Assembly: GCF_023375815.1 (NCBI RefSeq)
Contig: NZ_CP067412.1
Coordinates: forward strand, 3,534,001-3,598,000
Source: Pseudomonas sp. HS6
GTDB lineage: Bacteria; Pseudomonadota; Gammaproteobacteria; Pseudomonadales; Pseudomonadaceae
Reading direction: 5' to 3'
DNA length: 64,000 nucleotides
Below, in pieces: positions 47,597 through 57,460 of this stretch. The first letter of the stretch is position 1; the number at the start of each line of letters is the position of its first letter. Made by a program: the position numbers and the translations under genes. The notes under the pieces were generated by a model, which saw only the letters and a list, made by a program, of their open reading frames with translations, did no database searches and was not told where the DNA came from.

Positions 47597-50536
47597 TCAG
47601 CTTAGCCCCAGCTCGCGCCAGATCCGCATCACCTGCCGCCGTTCGTCCGCGAACTGATCGCCCGGTATCACCCCGGCATCCTTCTGCAAGGCCTGCCGGT
47701 GGGCGGCGGAACGATAGGCCTTATAGGCCTCGCGCAACAGGCTGGCGTCTTCGACGGGCATCAGCCCCTCGTGTTCCAGCTCTTCCAGAATGCGGATATT
47801 GTCCGTCCAGCGCAGCAACGGCGGGTGGGTCTGCGACCACGCCAGGGCCGCGTATTGCACCATAAATTCAATATCGACGATACCTCCGGCGTCCTGCTTG
47901 AGGTCGAACGGCGCCGTGGCGTCGAAGGCATTTGCCCCGGTACCGGCGGCAGTGCTCTTGCTGCCGAGGTTATCGCGCATCTTGGCGCGCATCTCGCTCA
48001 CTTCCTGTTGCAGTTTCGCCAGATCCCGCGCCTTGCCCAGCACCTGAGCCCGTACTTTCTCGAACGCCTGGCCGACATCCTGACTGCCCACCAGCACCCG
48101 CGCCCGCACCAGAGCCTGATGCTCCCACGTCCAGGCTTCATTTTCTTGATAGCGGGCAAATGCCCCCAGCGAACTGACCAACAGCCCCGACGCACCCGAC
48201 GGTCGCAGACGCATATCCACTTCATACAACTGGCCGGAGTTGGTCTGCGCCGTCAGCAAGTGAATGATCCGCTGGCCGAGCCGGGTAAAGAACTGCGCGC
48301 CATCAATGGGTTTCGCCCCGTCGGTTTCAGCCTGTGGATCGCCGTCGTGGATGAACACCAGATCCAGGTCCGAACCATGCCCCAACTCGATCCCGCCGAC
48401 TTTCCCATAACCGACAATGATGAAGCCGGGATCGCACAACGTGCCGTCAGTGCGCAGCGGCGTGCCGTACTTGGCCACGGTCTGGCGCCAGGCCAGGGCC
48501 AGCACTTGTTCGAGAATCGCTTCCGCCAGCCAGGTCAGGTAATCGCTGACTTTCATCAACGCCAGGCTGCCGGAGATTTCCGAGGCTGCAACACGCAAGC
48601 GGTGCGCCAGTTTGAAATGGCGCAGGGCTTCCATCTGTTGTTCGAGGTCGTCTTCCGGGATCCGGGTCAGGCGCTCGCGCAATTCGGCGGCCAGTTCCGG
48701 TGCCAAGGGCGGCTTGAACAGGCGACCTTCGTTGAGCAACTCATCGAGCAGCAGCGGGAAACGGGTGATCTGCTCGGCGATCCACGGGCTCGCGGCGCAC
48801 AGCGTCAGCAAGCGCCGCAGCGCGCCGGGGTTTTCCGTCAGCAAGACTAAGTAAGCCGAACGCCGGGCCACCGCTTCGACCAGCGGCAGAACCCGTTCAA
48901 GTACCAGATCCGGGTTGTCATGCTCCACCGCCTGGGCGAGCAGGCGCGGAATAAAGGCGTCGAGACGTTCGCGCCCCAGACGCTGCATCGCCCGCAGCTG
49001 CGGACTGCTGCGCAGACCGGCCAGCGCTTTCAAGGCTTTGGTGGCGTCGGCAAAACCGCCTTCTTCCAACTGACGGCAAGCGGCTTCTTCGTCCTGAGCC
49101 TCTTCCCACAGCGGCAGCCATTCACCGCCGACCACCACTTCGCAGTCGGCGCCTTCTTCCTCATCAGGATCGGCGATGACCTGAGCGAAATGCCAGGCCA
49201 CCCGGCCACGCCAGAACATCAGCTTTTCATGGAAGGCGTCCCAGTCGGCGAAACCGAGCATGAACGCAATACGCGCCTGATCCTGCGGGCTGTCCGGCAG
49301 CATCTGGGTCTGGCGGTCGGCAATCGCCTGGATCGCGTGCTCGGTGTAGCGCAGGAATTCGTAACCTTCGCGCAACTCGCTGATCACCGCCGGCGGCAGA
49401 TAACCTTGCCCTTCCAGCGTGCTCAACACCTTTAATAGAGGCCGCTGTTGCAGGCTCAGATCACGACCGCCGTGGATCAGCTGAAAGGCCTGAGCGATGA
49501 ACTCGACCTCGCGAATGCCGCCGGAGCCGAGCTTGATGTTGTCGGCCATGCCCTTGCGCCGGACTTCCTGCTGGATCAGCTGCTTCATGGTGCGCAGCGC
49601 TTCGATCGCCGAGAAGTCCAGATAGCGCCGGTACACGAACGGCCGGAGCATTTCCTGCAACTGCGCCCCGGCCACCTGATCGCCGGCCACCACCCGCGAC
49701 TTGATCATCGCGTAGCGCTCCCAGTCGCGGCCCTGATCCTGGTAATACTGCTCCAGCGCATTGAAGCTCAACACCAGCGCGCCGGACGAGCCGTACGGGC
49801 GCAGGCGCATGTCGACGCGGAACACGAAGCCGTCGACGGTCATCGGGTCGAGGGCCTTGATCAGGCGCTGGCCGAGGCGAATGAAAAACTCCTGGTTATC
49901 CAGCGCCCGTTTCACGCCGACGGTTTCGCCGCCCTCGGGGTAGGCGAAGATCAGGTCGATGTCCGAAGACAGATTCAACTCGACCGCGCCGAGCTTGCCC
50001 ATGCCGAGGATGACCATTTGCTGCGGTTCGCCGCTGCGCCGGCCAGTCGGCGTGCCGAATTGTTCGCAATGGCGGCTGTACAGCCATTGATAGGCCTGGT
50101 CGATGCTGGCGTCGGCCATGTCCGAGAGGTCGCGGCAGGTCTGCACCAGATCGGCCTGGCGAGTCAGGTCGCGCCAGATGATCCGCACCTGATGACGGGC
50201 GCGCTGACGGCGCAGGACCCGACCCAGCTCATCCTCGCTCTGCGCGGTGCTGACCGCCGCCGCAATCTGCCCGCACAGTTCGCCGGGGGCGAACGGCCGG
50301 TCGAGTTCGCCGGACTGCACCAGCGACAACAACATCAAAGGGTCACGAACGCTCTGTTCAATCACGAAATCGCTGGCGGCGGTGACGCGGGCGAACTGCG
50401 CCCAACGCTCCGGGGTCCAGGTGGAGAAGCCTTGATCATCTTCAAGCTGAGCGACGGCCGTACGGAACGACTGCTCGGATCGGCTGACCAACGGCAGGAG
50501 AATGGCGGGCAGTTCGGCAAGCGCGGGCAGGGTCAT
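47597..50536 (-). CDS. glnE: Bifunctional glutamine synthetase adenylyltransferase/adenylyl-removing enzyme
   Basis: A 979-residue enzyme that adds AMP to glutamine synthetase and removes it in response to PII. Two nucleotidyltransferase domains are present. The N-terminal removing domain has LNLSSDIDLIFAYPEGGET (about 180-200) and the C-terminal transferring domain has LGHGSDLDLVFIHDGDPQAE, each followed by a regulatory helical domain. The length is normal. The operon-free position behind the aceE promoter region is divergent from aceE. Confidence 0.97.
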   Translation of the reverse strand: MTLPALAELPAILLPLVSRSEQSFRTAVAQLEDDQGFSTWTPERWAQFARVTAASDFVIEQSVRDPLMLLSLVQSGELDRPFAPGELCGQIAAAVSTAQSEDELGRVLRRQRARHQVRIIWRDLTRQADLVQTCRDLSDMADASIDQAYQWLYSRHCEQFGTPTGRRSGEPQQMVILGMGKLGAVELNLSSDIDLIFAYPEGGETVGVKRALDNQEFFIRLGQRLIKALDPMTVDGFVFRVDMRLRPYGSSGALVLSFNALEQYYQDQGRDWERYAMIKSRVVAGDQVAGAQLQEMLRPFVYRRYLDFSAIEALRTMKQLIQQEVRRKGMADNIKLGSGGIREVEFIAQAFQLIHGGRDLSLQQRPLLKVLSTLEGQGYLPPAVISELREGYEFLRYTEHAIQAIADRQTQMLPDSPQDQARIAFMLGFADWDAFHEKLMFWRGRVAWHFAQVIADPDEEEGADCEVVVGGEWLPLWEEAQDEEAACRQLEEGGFADATKALKALAGLRSSPQLRAMQRLGRERLDAFIPRLLAQAVEHDNPDLVLERVLPLVEAVARRSAYLVLLTENPGALRRLLTLCAASPWIAEQITRFPLLLDELLNEGRLFKPPLAPELAAELRERLTRIPEDDLEQQMEALRHFKLAHRLRVAASEISGSLALMKVSDYLTWLAEAILEQVLALAWRQTVAKYGTPLRTDGTLCDPGFIIVGYGKVGGIELGHGSDLDLVFIHDGDPQAETDGAKPIDGAQFFTRLGQRIIHLLTAQTNSGQLYEVDMRLRPSGASGLLVSSLGAFARYQENEAWTWEHQALVRARVLVGSQDVGQAFEKVRAQVLGKARDLAKLQQEVSEMRAKMRDNLGSKSTAAGTGANAFDATAPFDLKQDAGGIVDIEFMVQYAALAWSQTHPPLLRWTDNIRILEELEHEGLMPVEDASLLREAYKAYRSAAHRQALQKDAGVIPGDQFADERRQVMRIWRELGLS

Positions 50537-50742
50537 GGTCTATCCTTGATCGGCGTGTAAATGGCCGCTTGTAGTGATGATTGAAAAACCGCTACGCGAA
50601 GGACTGTCGAACAAAAGTGAGAAATAGCTGAAATTTCTTTTTCTTTGGCAGCCAGCATCAAACTTTCACCTTTTTCGGATGGCTAAAGAGCAACCTTAAC
50701 GATTATTCTCACAACGCAGTCGGAGGCCACAAGCCTTTCATC

Positions 50743-50757
50743 TGTAGTTTTACTACT
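50743..50757. promoter_or_regulatory. 15-bp palindrome, possible operator 1 of aceEF
   Basis: TGTAGTTTTACTACT is a near-perfect palindrome (TGTAGT-N3-ACTAC with one outer mismatch) 178 bases before the aceE ATG. A TATACA at 50762-50767 could be the -10 of a promoter whose -35 region the palindrome would cover. The half-site form (TNGT-N3-ACNA) is typical of GntR/FadR-type repressors such as PdhR. The regulator here is inference. Confidence 0.6.
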
Positions 50758-50794
50758 CGTCTATACATTCGAAAGGCTGAAATGCCGGATGATT

Positions 50795-50809
50795 TGTAGT
50801 AAAACTACA
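50795..50809. promoter_or_regulatory. 15-bp palindrome, possible operator 2 of aceEF
   Basis: TGTAGTAAAACTACA is a perfect palindrome with the same half-sites as the copy at 50743. The centres are 52 bases apart, about five helical turns. The 384-base gap between glnE and aceE holds these two sites, an AT-rich stretch at 50600-50720 and nothing else that I can identify. Confidence 0.65.
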
Positions 50810-50920
50810 CGCCGCCGGAACAACCTGTCGGCAATCCAAGAATTTTAAATCGTCTGCCCACAAGGCCAGTCGCAAACTCAGGCAACCGATTCTGGAAGCC
50901 TTTCCGCCCTGGAGCAAGCC

Positions 50921-53566
50921 ATGCAAGACCTCGATCCCGTCGAAACCCAGGAATGGCTGGACGCCCTGGAATCGGTTCTCGACAAAGAAGGCGAAGACCG
51001 TGCTCACTATCTGATGACCCGTATGGGCGAACTCGCGACCCGCAGCGGCTCGCAACTGCCTTACGCCATCACCACGCCTTACCGCAACACGATTCCCGTT
51101 ACCCACGAAGCACGCATGCCTGGCGACCTGTTCATGGAACGCCGCATTCGCTCGCTGGTACGCTGGAACGCGATGGCCATGGTAATGCGTACGAACCTGA
51201 AAGATTCTGACCTGGGCGGTCACATCTCCAGCTTCGCCTCCAGCGCGACCCTGTACGACATTGGTTTCAACTACTTCTTCCAGGCCCCGACCGACGAACA
51301 CGGCGGCGACCTGATCTACTTCCAGGGCCACACCTCGCCAGGCGTCTACGCCCGTGCGTTCATGGAAGGTCGCATCACCGAAGACCAGATGAACAACTTC
51401 CGCCAGGAAGTCGACGGTCAGGGCCTGTCGTCCTACCCGCACCCTTGGCTGATGCCTGACTTCTGGCAGTTCCCGACTGTATCCATGGGTCTGGGCCCGA
51501 TCCAGGCGATCTACCAGGCTCGCTTCATGAAGTACCTGGAACACCGCGGTTTCATCCAGCCGGGCAAACAGAAAGTCTGGTGCTTCCTGGGCGACGGCGA
51601 GTGCGACGAGCCGGAATCCCTGGGCGCAATCTCCCTGGCCGGCCGCGAGAAGCTGGACAACCTGATCTTCGTCATCAACTGCAACCTGCAGCGCCTCGAC
51701 GGCCCGGTTCGCGGCAACGGCAAGATCATCCAGGAACTCGAAGGCGTGTTCCGCGGTGCTCAGTGGAACGTGACCAAAGTCATCTGGGGCCGTTTCTGGG
51801 ACCCACTGCTGGCCAAGGACGTCGACGGCATCCTGCAACGCCGCATGGACGAAGTCATCGACGGCGAGTACCAGAACTACAAAGCCAAAGACGGCGCGTT
51901 CGTGCGTGAACACTTCTTCAACACGCCTGAACTCAAGGCGATGGTTGCAGACCTGTCCGACGACGAGATCTGGAAACTCAACCGTGGCGGCCACGACCCG
52001 TACAAGGTCTACGCGGCGTACCACGAAGCGGTCAACCACAAAGAACAACCGACCGTCATCCTGGCCAAGACCATCAAGGGTTACGGCACCGGTGCGGGCG
52101 AAGCGAAGAACACCGCGCACAACACCAAGAAGGTCGACGTCGACAGCCTGAAGCTGTTCCGCGACCGCTTCGACATCCCGGTGAAAGACGAAGAGCTGGA
52201 AAACCTGCCGTTCTTCAAGCCGGAGCCAAACAGCGCCGAAGCCCGTTACCTGGCAGAGCGTCGCACTGCACTGGGCGGTTTCGTCCCTCAGCGTCGTGCA
52301 CAGAGCTTCAGCGTACCGACTCCGGATCTGGATACCCTCAAGGCGATCCTCGACGGTTCCGGCGACCGTGAAATTTCCACCACCATGGCGTTCGTGCGGA
52401 TCCTCGCGCAACTGGTCAAGGACAAGGAAATCGGCCCGCGCATCGTTCCGATCATCCCGGACGAAGCCCGTACCTTCGGTATGGAAGGCATGTTCCGTCA
52501 GCTGGGCATCTACTCGTCCGTCGGCCAGCTCTACGAGCCAGTCGATAAAGACCAGGTGATGTTCTACAAGGAAGACCAGAAAGGTCAGATCCTTGAAGAA
52601 GGCATCAACGAAGCGGGCGCCATGAGCTCCTTCATCGCGGCCGGTACTTCGTACTCCAGCCACAACCAGCCAATGCTGCCGTTCTACATCTTCTACTCGA
52701 TGTTCGGCTTCCAGCGTATCGGCGATCTGGCCTGGGCTGCCGGCGACAGCCGCACCCGTGGCTTCCTGATCGGCGGCACCGCCGGCCGTACCACCCTGAA
52801 CGGTGAAGGCCTGCAGCACGAAGACGGTCACAGCCACCTGCTGGCTGCCACCATCCCGAACTGCCGCACCTATGATCCGACCTACGGCTACGAGCTGGCG
52901 GTGATCATTCAGGACGGCATGAAGAAGATGACCGAAGAGCAACAGGACATCTTCTACTACATCACCGTAATGAACGAGTCCTACCAGCAGCCAGCCATGC
53001 CGGCCGGTGCCGAAGAAGGCATCAAGAAAGGCATGTACCTGCTGGAAGAAGACACCCGCGATGCGGCGCACCACGTACAGCTGATGGGCTCCGGCACCAT
53101 CCTGCGTGAAGTCCGTGAAGCGGCGAAGATCCTGCGTGAAGAGTTCAACATCGGTGCCGACGTGTGGAGCGTCACCAGCTTCAACGAACTGCGTCGCGAC
53201 GGCCTGGCCGTAGAGCGCAGCAACCGTCTGAAACCTGGCCAGAAGCCTAAGCAGAGCTACGTTGAAGAGTGCCTGAGCGGCCGTAAAGGTCCGGTCATCG
53301 CCTCTACCGACTACATGAAACTGTTCGCCGAGCAGATCCGTCAGTGGGTACCGTCCAAGGAATTCAAAGTCCTGGGCACCGACGGTTTCGGCCGCAGCGA
53401 CAGCCGCAAGAAACTGCGTCATTTCTTCGAAGTCGACCGTCATTTCGTGGTGTTGGCAGCCCTGGAAGCACTGGCTGACCGTGGCGATATCGAACCTAAA
53501 GTCGTGGCCGAGGCCATTACCAAGTTCGGCATCGACCCGGAAAAACGCAACCCACTGGACTGCTGA
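50921..53566 (+). CDS. aceE: Pyruvate dehydrogenase E1 component AceE
   Basis: An 881-residue homodimeric E1 that decarboxylates pyruvate on thiamin diphosphate and passes the acetyl group to AceF. The ThDP motif is CFLGDGECDEPESLGAISLA followed by IFVINCNLQRLDGP. The N-terminus (DLDPVETQEWLDALESVL) is the AceF-binding region. Codon choice is highly biased, as in a strongly expressed gene. aceF follows after 11 bases with GAGGAG before its GTG. The thiamin cofactor links it to thiC in this window. Confidence 0.98.
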   Translation: MQDLDPVETQEWLDALESVLDKEGEDRAHYLMTRMGELATRSGSQLPYAITTPYRNTIPVTHEARMPGDLFMERRIRSLVRWNAMAMVMRTNLKDSDLGGHISSFASSATLYDIGFNYFFQAPTDEHGGDLIYFQGHTSPGVYARAFMEGRITEDQMNNFRQEVDGQGLSSYPHPWLMPDFWQFPTVSMGLGPIQAIYQARFMKYLEHRGFIQPGKQKVWCFLGDGECDEPESLGAISLAGREKLDNLIFVINCNLQRLDGPVRGNGKIIQELEGVFRGAQWNVTKVIWGRFWDPLLAKDVDGILQRRMDEVIDGEYQNYKAKDGAFVREHFFNTPELKAMVADLSDDEIWKLNRGGHDPYKVYAAYHEAVNHKEQPTVILAKTIKGYGTGAGEAKNTAHNTKKVDVDSLKLFRDRFDIPVKDEELENLPFFKPEPNSAEARYLAERRTALGGFVPQRRAQSFSVPTPDLDTLKAILDGSGDREISTTMAFVRILAQLVKDKEIGPRIVPIIPDEARTFGMEGMFRQLGIYSSVGQLYEPVDKDQVMFYKEDQKGQILEEGINEAGAMSSFIAAGTSYSSHNQPMLPFYIFYSMFGFQRIGDLAWAAGDSRTRGFLIGGTAGRTTLNGEGLQHEDGHSHLLAATIPNCRTYDPTYGYELAVIIQDGMKKMTEEQQDIFYYITVMNESYQQPAMPAGAEEGIKKGMYLLEEDTRDAAHHVQLMGSGTILREVREAAKILREEFNIGADVWSVTSFNELRRDGLAVERSNRLKPGQKPKQSYVEECLSGRKGPVIASTDYMKLFAEQIRQWVPSKEFKVLGTDGFGRSDSRKKLRHFFEVDRHFVVLAALEALADRGDIEPKVVAEAITKFGIDPEKRNPLDC

Positions 53567-53577
53567 GGAGAAACTCT

Positions 53578-55545
53578 GTGAGCGAACTCATTCGCGTACC
53601 TGACATCGGCAGCGGTGAAGGTGAAGTAATTGAACTGTTTGTGAAGGTCGGCGACCGTATCGAAGCCGACCAGAGCATCCTGACTCTGGAATCGGACAAG
53701 GCCAGCATGGAAGTGCCGGCCCCGAAGGCCGGCGTCATCAAGAGCCTGAAAGTGAAGCTGGGCGATCGCCTGAAAGAAGGCGACGAACTGCTGGAACTGG
53801 AAGTCGAAGGCGCCGCTGCTGCGGCCCCAGCGGCTGCCGCTGCTCCTGCTGCCAAAGCTGAATCCAAGCCGGCTGCCGCTCCTGCTGCTGCCGCGCCAGC
53901 CGCTGCGCCTGCTGCCGCTTCGGTTCAGCAAGTGCACGTGCCGGACATCGGTTCGTCGGGCAAGGCCCAGATCATCGAGATCCAGGTCAAGGTTGGCGAC
54001 AAAGTCGAGGCTGATCAGTCGCTGATCACCCTGGAATCCGACAAGGCGAGCATGGAAATCCCGTCGCCTGCCGCTGGCGTGGTCAAGGCCATCAGCGTCA
54101 AGCTGAACGACGAAGTCGGCACTGGCGACCTGATCCTGGATCTGGAAGTGGCGGGTGCTGCGGCCCCTGCTGCGGCCTCTCCGGCCCAGGCTGCTGCTCC
54201 AGCCGCTGCCGCTGCGCCGGCTCCGGCCGCTGCACCTGCCGCACCGGTGGCCGACAGCGTTCAGGACATCCACGTCCCGGACATCGGCTCGGCCGGCAAG
54301 GCCAAGATCATCGAAGTGTTGGTCAAGGCTGGCGACAGCGTTGAAGCCGACCAGTCGCTGATCACTCTGGAATCCGACAAGGCGAGCATGGAAATCCCGT
54401 CGCCTGCCGCTGGCGTGGTGGAAAGCATTTCCATCAAGCTGGACGACGAAGTCGGCACCGGCGACCTGATCCTCAAGCTGAAAGTCAAAGGCGCCGCTCC
54501 CGCTGCTGCCCCGGCACCGGCCGCTGCTGCTCCGAGCGCTCCGGCGCCAGCCGCAGCTGCTCCGGCTGCACCTGCACCTGCACCTGCGGCTGCCGCTCCG
54601 GTTGCTGCTCCAGCCAAGCCTGGCGCCAAAGTTCACGCCGGCCCTGCCGTGCGTCAACTGGCTCGTGAGTTCGGCGTCGAGCTGAATGCTGTCGGCTCCA
54701 GCGGTCCACACGGTCGCATCCTGAAAGAAGACGTGCAGGCTTACGTCAAAGCCATGATGCAGAAGGCCAAGGAAGCTCCGGCCGCTGCTGCTGGTGCAAC
54801 CAGTGGCGCGGGCATTCCGCCGATTCCGGTCGTCGATTTCAGCCGTTTCGGCGAAATCGAAGAAGTGCCGATGACTCGCCTGATGCAGATCGGCGCGTCG
54901 AGCCTGCACCGCAGCTGGCTGAACATCCCGCACGTGACTCAGTTCGATTCGGCTGATATCACCGAGCTGGAAGCGTTCCGTATCGCTCAGAAAGCCGTTG
55001 CAGAGAAAGCCGGCGTCAAGCTGACCATCCTGCCGCTGCTGCTCAAGTCCTGCGCGCACATGCTCAAGGAACTGCCGGACTTCAACAGTTCGCTGGCACC
55101 TAGCGGCAAGGCGATCATCCGCAAGAAGTACGTGAACATCGGCTTCGCCGTCGACACCCCGGATGGCCTGCTGGTACCGGTGATCAAGAACGTCGACCAG
55201 AAGAGCCTGCTGCAACTGGCAGCCGAAGCCGCTGCGCTGGCCGCCAAGGCCCGCGACAAGAAGCTCACCGCTGACGACATGCAAGGCGCCTGCTTCACCA
55301 TTTCCAGCCTCGGCCACATTGGCGGCACCGGCTTCACGCCGATCGTCAACGCGCCGGAAGTGGCGATCCTCGGTGTTTCCAAGGCAACCATCCAGCCAGT
55401 CTGGGACGGCAAAGCCTTCCAGCCGAAACTGATGCTGCCACTGTCGCTGTCCTACGATCACCGTGTGATCAACGGCGCTGCTGCCGCACGCTTCACCCAG
55501 CGTCTGAGCAGCCTGCTGGCGGACATCCGCACCATCCTGCTGTAA
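53578..55545 (+). CDS. aceF: Pyruvate dehydrogenase E2 (dihydrolipoamide acetyltransferase) AceF
   Basis: A 655-residue core of the pyruvate dehydrogenase complex, starting at GTG. Three lipoyl domains (about 1-77, 118-195, 228-305) each carry the lipoylated Lys in LESDKASME, joined by Ala/Pro-rich linkers. A peripheral-subunit-binding domain (PAVRQLAREFGVELNAVGSS) and the catalytic domain follow. The active site reads YDHRVINGAAAARF: Asn where E. coli has Asp, as in Azotobacter. The second and third lipoyl domains are nearly identical at DNA level. Two hairpins follow. Confidence 0.97.
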   Translation: MSELIRVPDIGSGEGEVIELFVKVGDRIEADQSILTLESDKASMEVPAPKAGVIKSLKVKLGDRLKEGDELLELEVEGAAAAAPAAAAAPAAKAESKPAAAPAAAAPAAAPAAASVQQVHVPDIGSSGKAQIIEIQVKVGDKVEADQSLITLESDKASMEIPSPAAGVVKAISVKLNDEVGTGDLILDLEVAGAAAPAAASPAQAAAPAAAAAPAPAAAPAAPVADSVQDIHVPDIGSAGKAKIIEVLVKAGDSVEADQSLITLESDKASMEIPSPAAGVVESISIKLDDEVGTGDLILKLKVKGAAPAAAPAPAAAAPSAPAPAAAAPAAPAPAPAAAAPVAAPAKPGAKVHAGPAVRQLAREFGVELNAVGSSGPHGRILKEDVQAYVKAMMQKAKEAPAAAAGATSGAGIPPIPVVDFSRFGEIEEVPMTRLMQIGASSLHRSWLNIPHVTQFDSADITELEAFRIAQKAVAEKAGVKLTILPLLLKSCAHMLKELPDFNSSLAPSGKAIIRKKYVNIGFAVDTPDGLLVPVIKNVDQKSLLQLAAEAAALAAKARDKKLTADDMQGACFTISSLGHIGGTGFTPIVNAPEVAILGVSKATIQPVWDGKAFQPKLMLPLSLSYDHRVINGAAAARFTQRLSSLLADIRTILL

Positions 55546-55551
55546 ACCGCT

Positions 55552-55646
55552 CGGCCCTCCGGCAACGGAGGGCCGACCGGGTTCCACGTTTTCGAGCGCC
55601 ACACGCTCGTACCTCAACCCCGTCAGTTTGGCGGGGCTTTTTTTTG
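55552..55646 (+). terminator. Two hairpins ending the aceEF operon
   Basis: CGGCCCTCCG (55552-55561) and CGGAGGGCCG (55566-55575) form a 10-bp stem with a 4-base loop seven bases after aceF. A second stem, CCCCGTC/GGCGGGG (55618-55624 and 55630-55636), is followed by eight or nine T residues and is the true rho-independent terminator. Confidence 0.9.
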
Positions 55647-55823
55647 CCTGAAATAACGTTCGCCTGCATTTTTCCCACAACTTGCGCTGATATAAGCCAC
55701 GACTTGAGTCCACTTCCTGTCGATATTTTTCAGCGACAGGCAACTAACCTTGGCGAATCAAAGTTGCACCAATAAAACTGGTTAACTTTATTCATAACCT
55801 TATTTATTCGAATGGATTCGAAC

Positions 55824-57221
55824 ATGCTGAAACCTACTGTCGGCCCGATCATTGGCCACATGACAACTAACCAGGCGCGAATCTTTATTCGTGGCGGACG
55901 GCAACATAACGCTGCCGTATTTGCCGGCATTCGTTACCGCGCACTGGATTCGAAACAATGGCAGACAGGCCAGTTTGTCAAACTGGATTCAACCCGCGAC
56001 ATGACTGAAGTGCTGGTGCTCGATCATTTGCAAGCCGACACCGACTACGAATACCAGACCGGCTGGTTCAGCCCGATGAGTCCCGTCCACACCATCCACA
56101 GCGTGGCGGAGTTGCCGCTGCAATGGCCACGGGAGACGTATCGCCTGCGCACCCGCAGCCATCAGCCCTTGCAGCCTCGTGCCTACATCCTCGGGTCCTG
56201 TCGCTACCTGCGCATGACCTCCGGCATCCCGGTCCTCCCGCATCTGGGCGACCGGATCTTCGCGTCTATCAGCCAGTTGATCGAGGGCGCAAAACCGGCG
56301 ATCAGCGCCATCATGATGTGTGGCGATCAGATCTACGCGGACGACTTGAACCTGTTCGCCCCGGACCGCGACTATGACGAGTTCATTGCAAAGTATCGTG
56401 CAGCATTTTCTCAGCCTAATATTCGTCGATTGATGTCCGGCACTTCGACTTACATGATCCTGGACGATCACGAAATAGAAGATAACTGGCCAATGAACGC
56501 CAACGCGTCCGATGAAACACTATTTCGCAATGCAATGACGGCTTACGAATTCTATCAAGCCAGTCACAGCCCGGTTTATTCATCAACAACTAACGGCACA
56601 ATCGACCGTACTTTACTTAAGCACTACTGGTATCAATTCAGCGACGGCGATATCGAATGGTTTGTGACGGATAGTCGAACTCGCCGCAACTTGTCGACCG
56701 ATAACCGCCGCATCCTCGATGAAGAACAGGAACAGGCCTTGTGCACGTGGCTGGTCGAAAGCCCGGCGCGGGTCAAGTTCGTGGTCACCAGCGTCATGTT
56801 CTACCCCGACCGCAAAATGAACGGCGATGATGCGTGGGCGGGCTTCCCCGAACAGCGCCTGCGCCTGCTGGAAACCATCCGCCGGCATCGACTCAAAAAC
56901 GTCGTGTTCATTTCCGGCGATGTGCATGGCTCACTGACCAGTCGCCTGAGCCACAGCGAAGACCCGGACTTCGAAGTACACACCGTCGTGTCTTCACCGT
57001 TGAGCAACAGCAAACTGTTGCCCTACGCCACCGCAGCGACCTTTACGCTCGACCAGCCGCTGGCGCAAACCGAGGCAGGCGAATACCGGCACGAACTGAC
57101 CAGTCAAGTCATCAGCCAGGACAACTTTGCGCACATGGTGGTCGAGACCGGGCGGATCCAGGTCAACTATCACGATCGGGATGGCAGGCACCTGCAATCC
57201 ATCGATATTCCGTTGCGATGA
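55824..57221 (+). CDS. PhoD-like alkaline phosphatase D family protein
   Basis: A 465-residue metallophosphoesterase. It has an N-terminal beta domain (1-105), then the PhoD-type motifs GSCRYLR, MMCGDQIYADDL, MILDDHEIEDNW, WFVTDSRTRRN and FISGDVHGSLTSR. There is no Tat signal, unlike classic PhoD, so it is probably cytoplasmic. ATG 55824 has GGA eight bases upstream; an in-frame ATG lies at 55812. Parts of the gene (56400-56640) and the 150 bases upstream are AT-rich compared with neighbours. It is alone, after the aceF terminator. Confidence 0.87.
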   Translation: MLKPTVGPIIGHMTTNQARIFIRGGRQHNAAVFAGIRYRALDSKQWQTGQFVKLDSTRDMTEVLVLDHLQADTDYEYQTGWFSPMSPVHTIHSVAELPLQWPRETYRLRTRSHQPLQPRAYILGSCRYLRMTSGIPVLPHLGDRIFASISQLIEGAKPAISAIMMCGDQIYADDLNLFAPDRDYDEFIAKYRAAFSQPNIRRLMSGTSTYMILDDHEIEDNWPMNANASDETLFRNAMTAYEFYQASHSPVYSSTTNGTIDRTLLKHYWYQFSDGDIEWFVTDSRTRRNLSTDNRRILDEEQEQALCTWLVESPARVKFVVTSVMFYPDRKMNGDDAWAGFPEQRLRLLETIRRHRLKNVVFISGDVHGSLTSRLSHSEDPDFEVHTVVSSPLSNSKLLPYATAATFTLDQPLAQTEAGEYRHELTSQVISQDNFAHMVVETGRIQVNYHDRDGRHLQSIDIPLR

Positions 57222-57460
57222 AATCCAGTGGCACGACCGTTCCGGAAGCCGGAAGGCTCTGGAACGGCCCTCTCCACGCTTGATAGCATTACTTTCCGGC
57301 AACCGCTGGAGAAATGTTCACTGCAGCCGACATATTCTTATAGCACTTGGCCTTCATGTCTCTTGTCAGTCGGTGCCGCAATGATGCAACCTTGCCGCAG
57401 GCAACAGTAAAGAGGGCGAGAGCCCGGCGCGTTCAGCAAATTTCCAAGCGAGTTCCCTTC

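Noticed and set aside
50753..53443. 896-codon minus-strand frame opposite aceE
   Set aside because: It is the antisense of the highly biased aceE codons; composition is that of a shadow and the start lacks a ribosome-binding site.
53440..55743. 767-codon minus-strand frame opposite aceF
   Set aside because: Repetitive Arg/Ser/Gly strings mirror the Ala/Pro linkers of aceF; not a protein.
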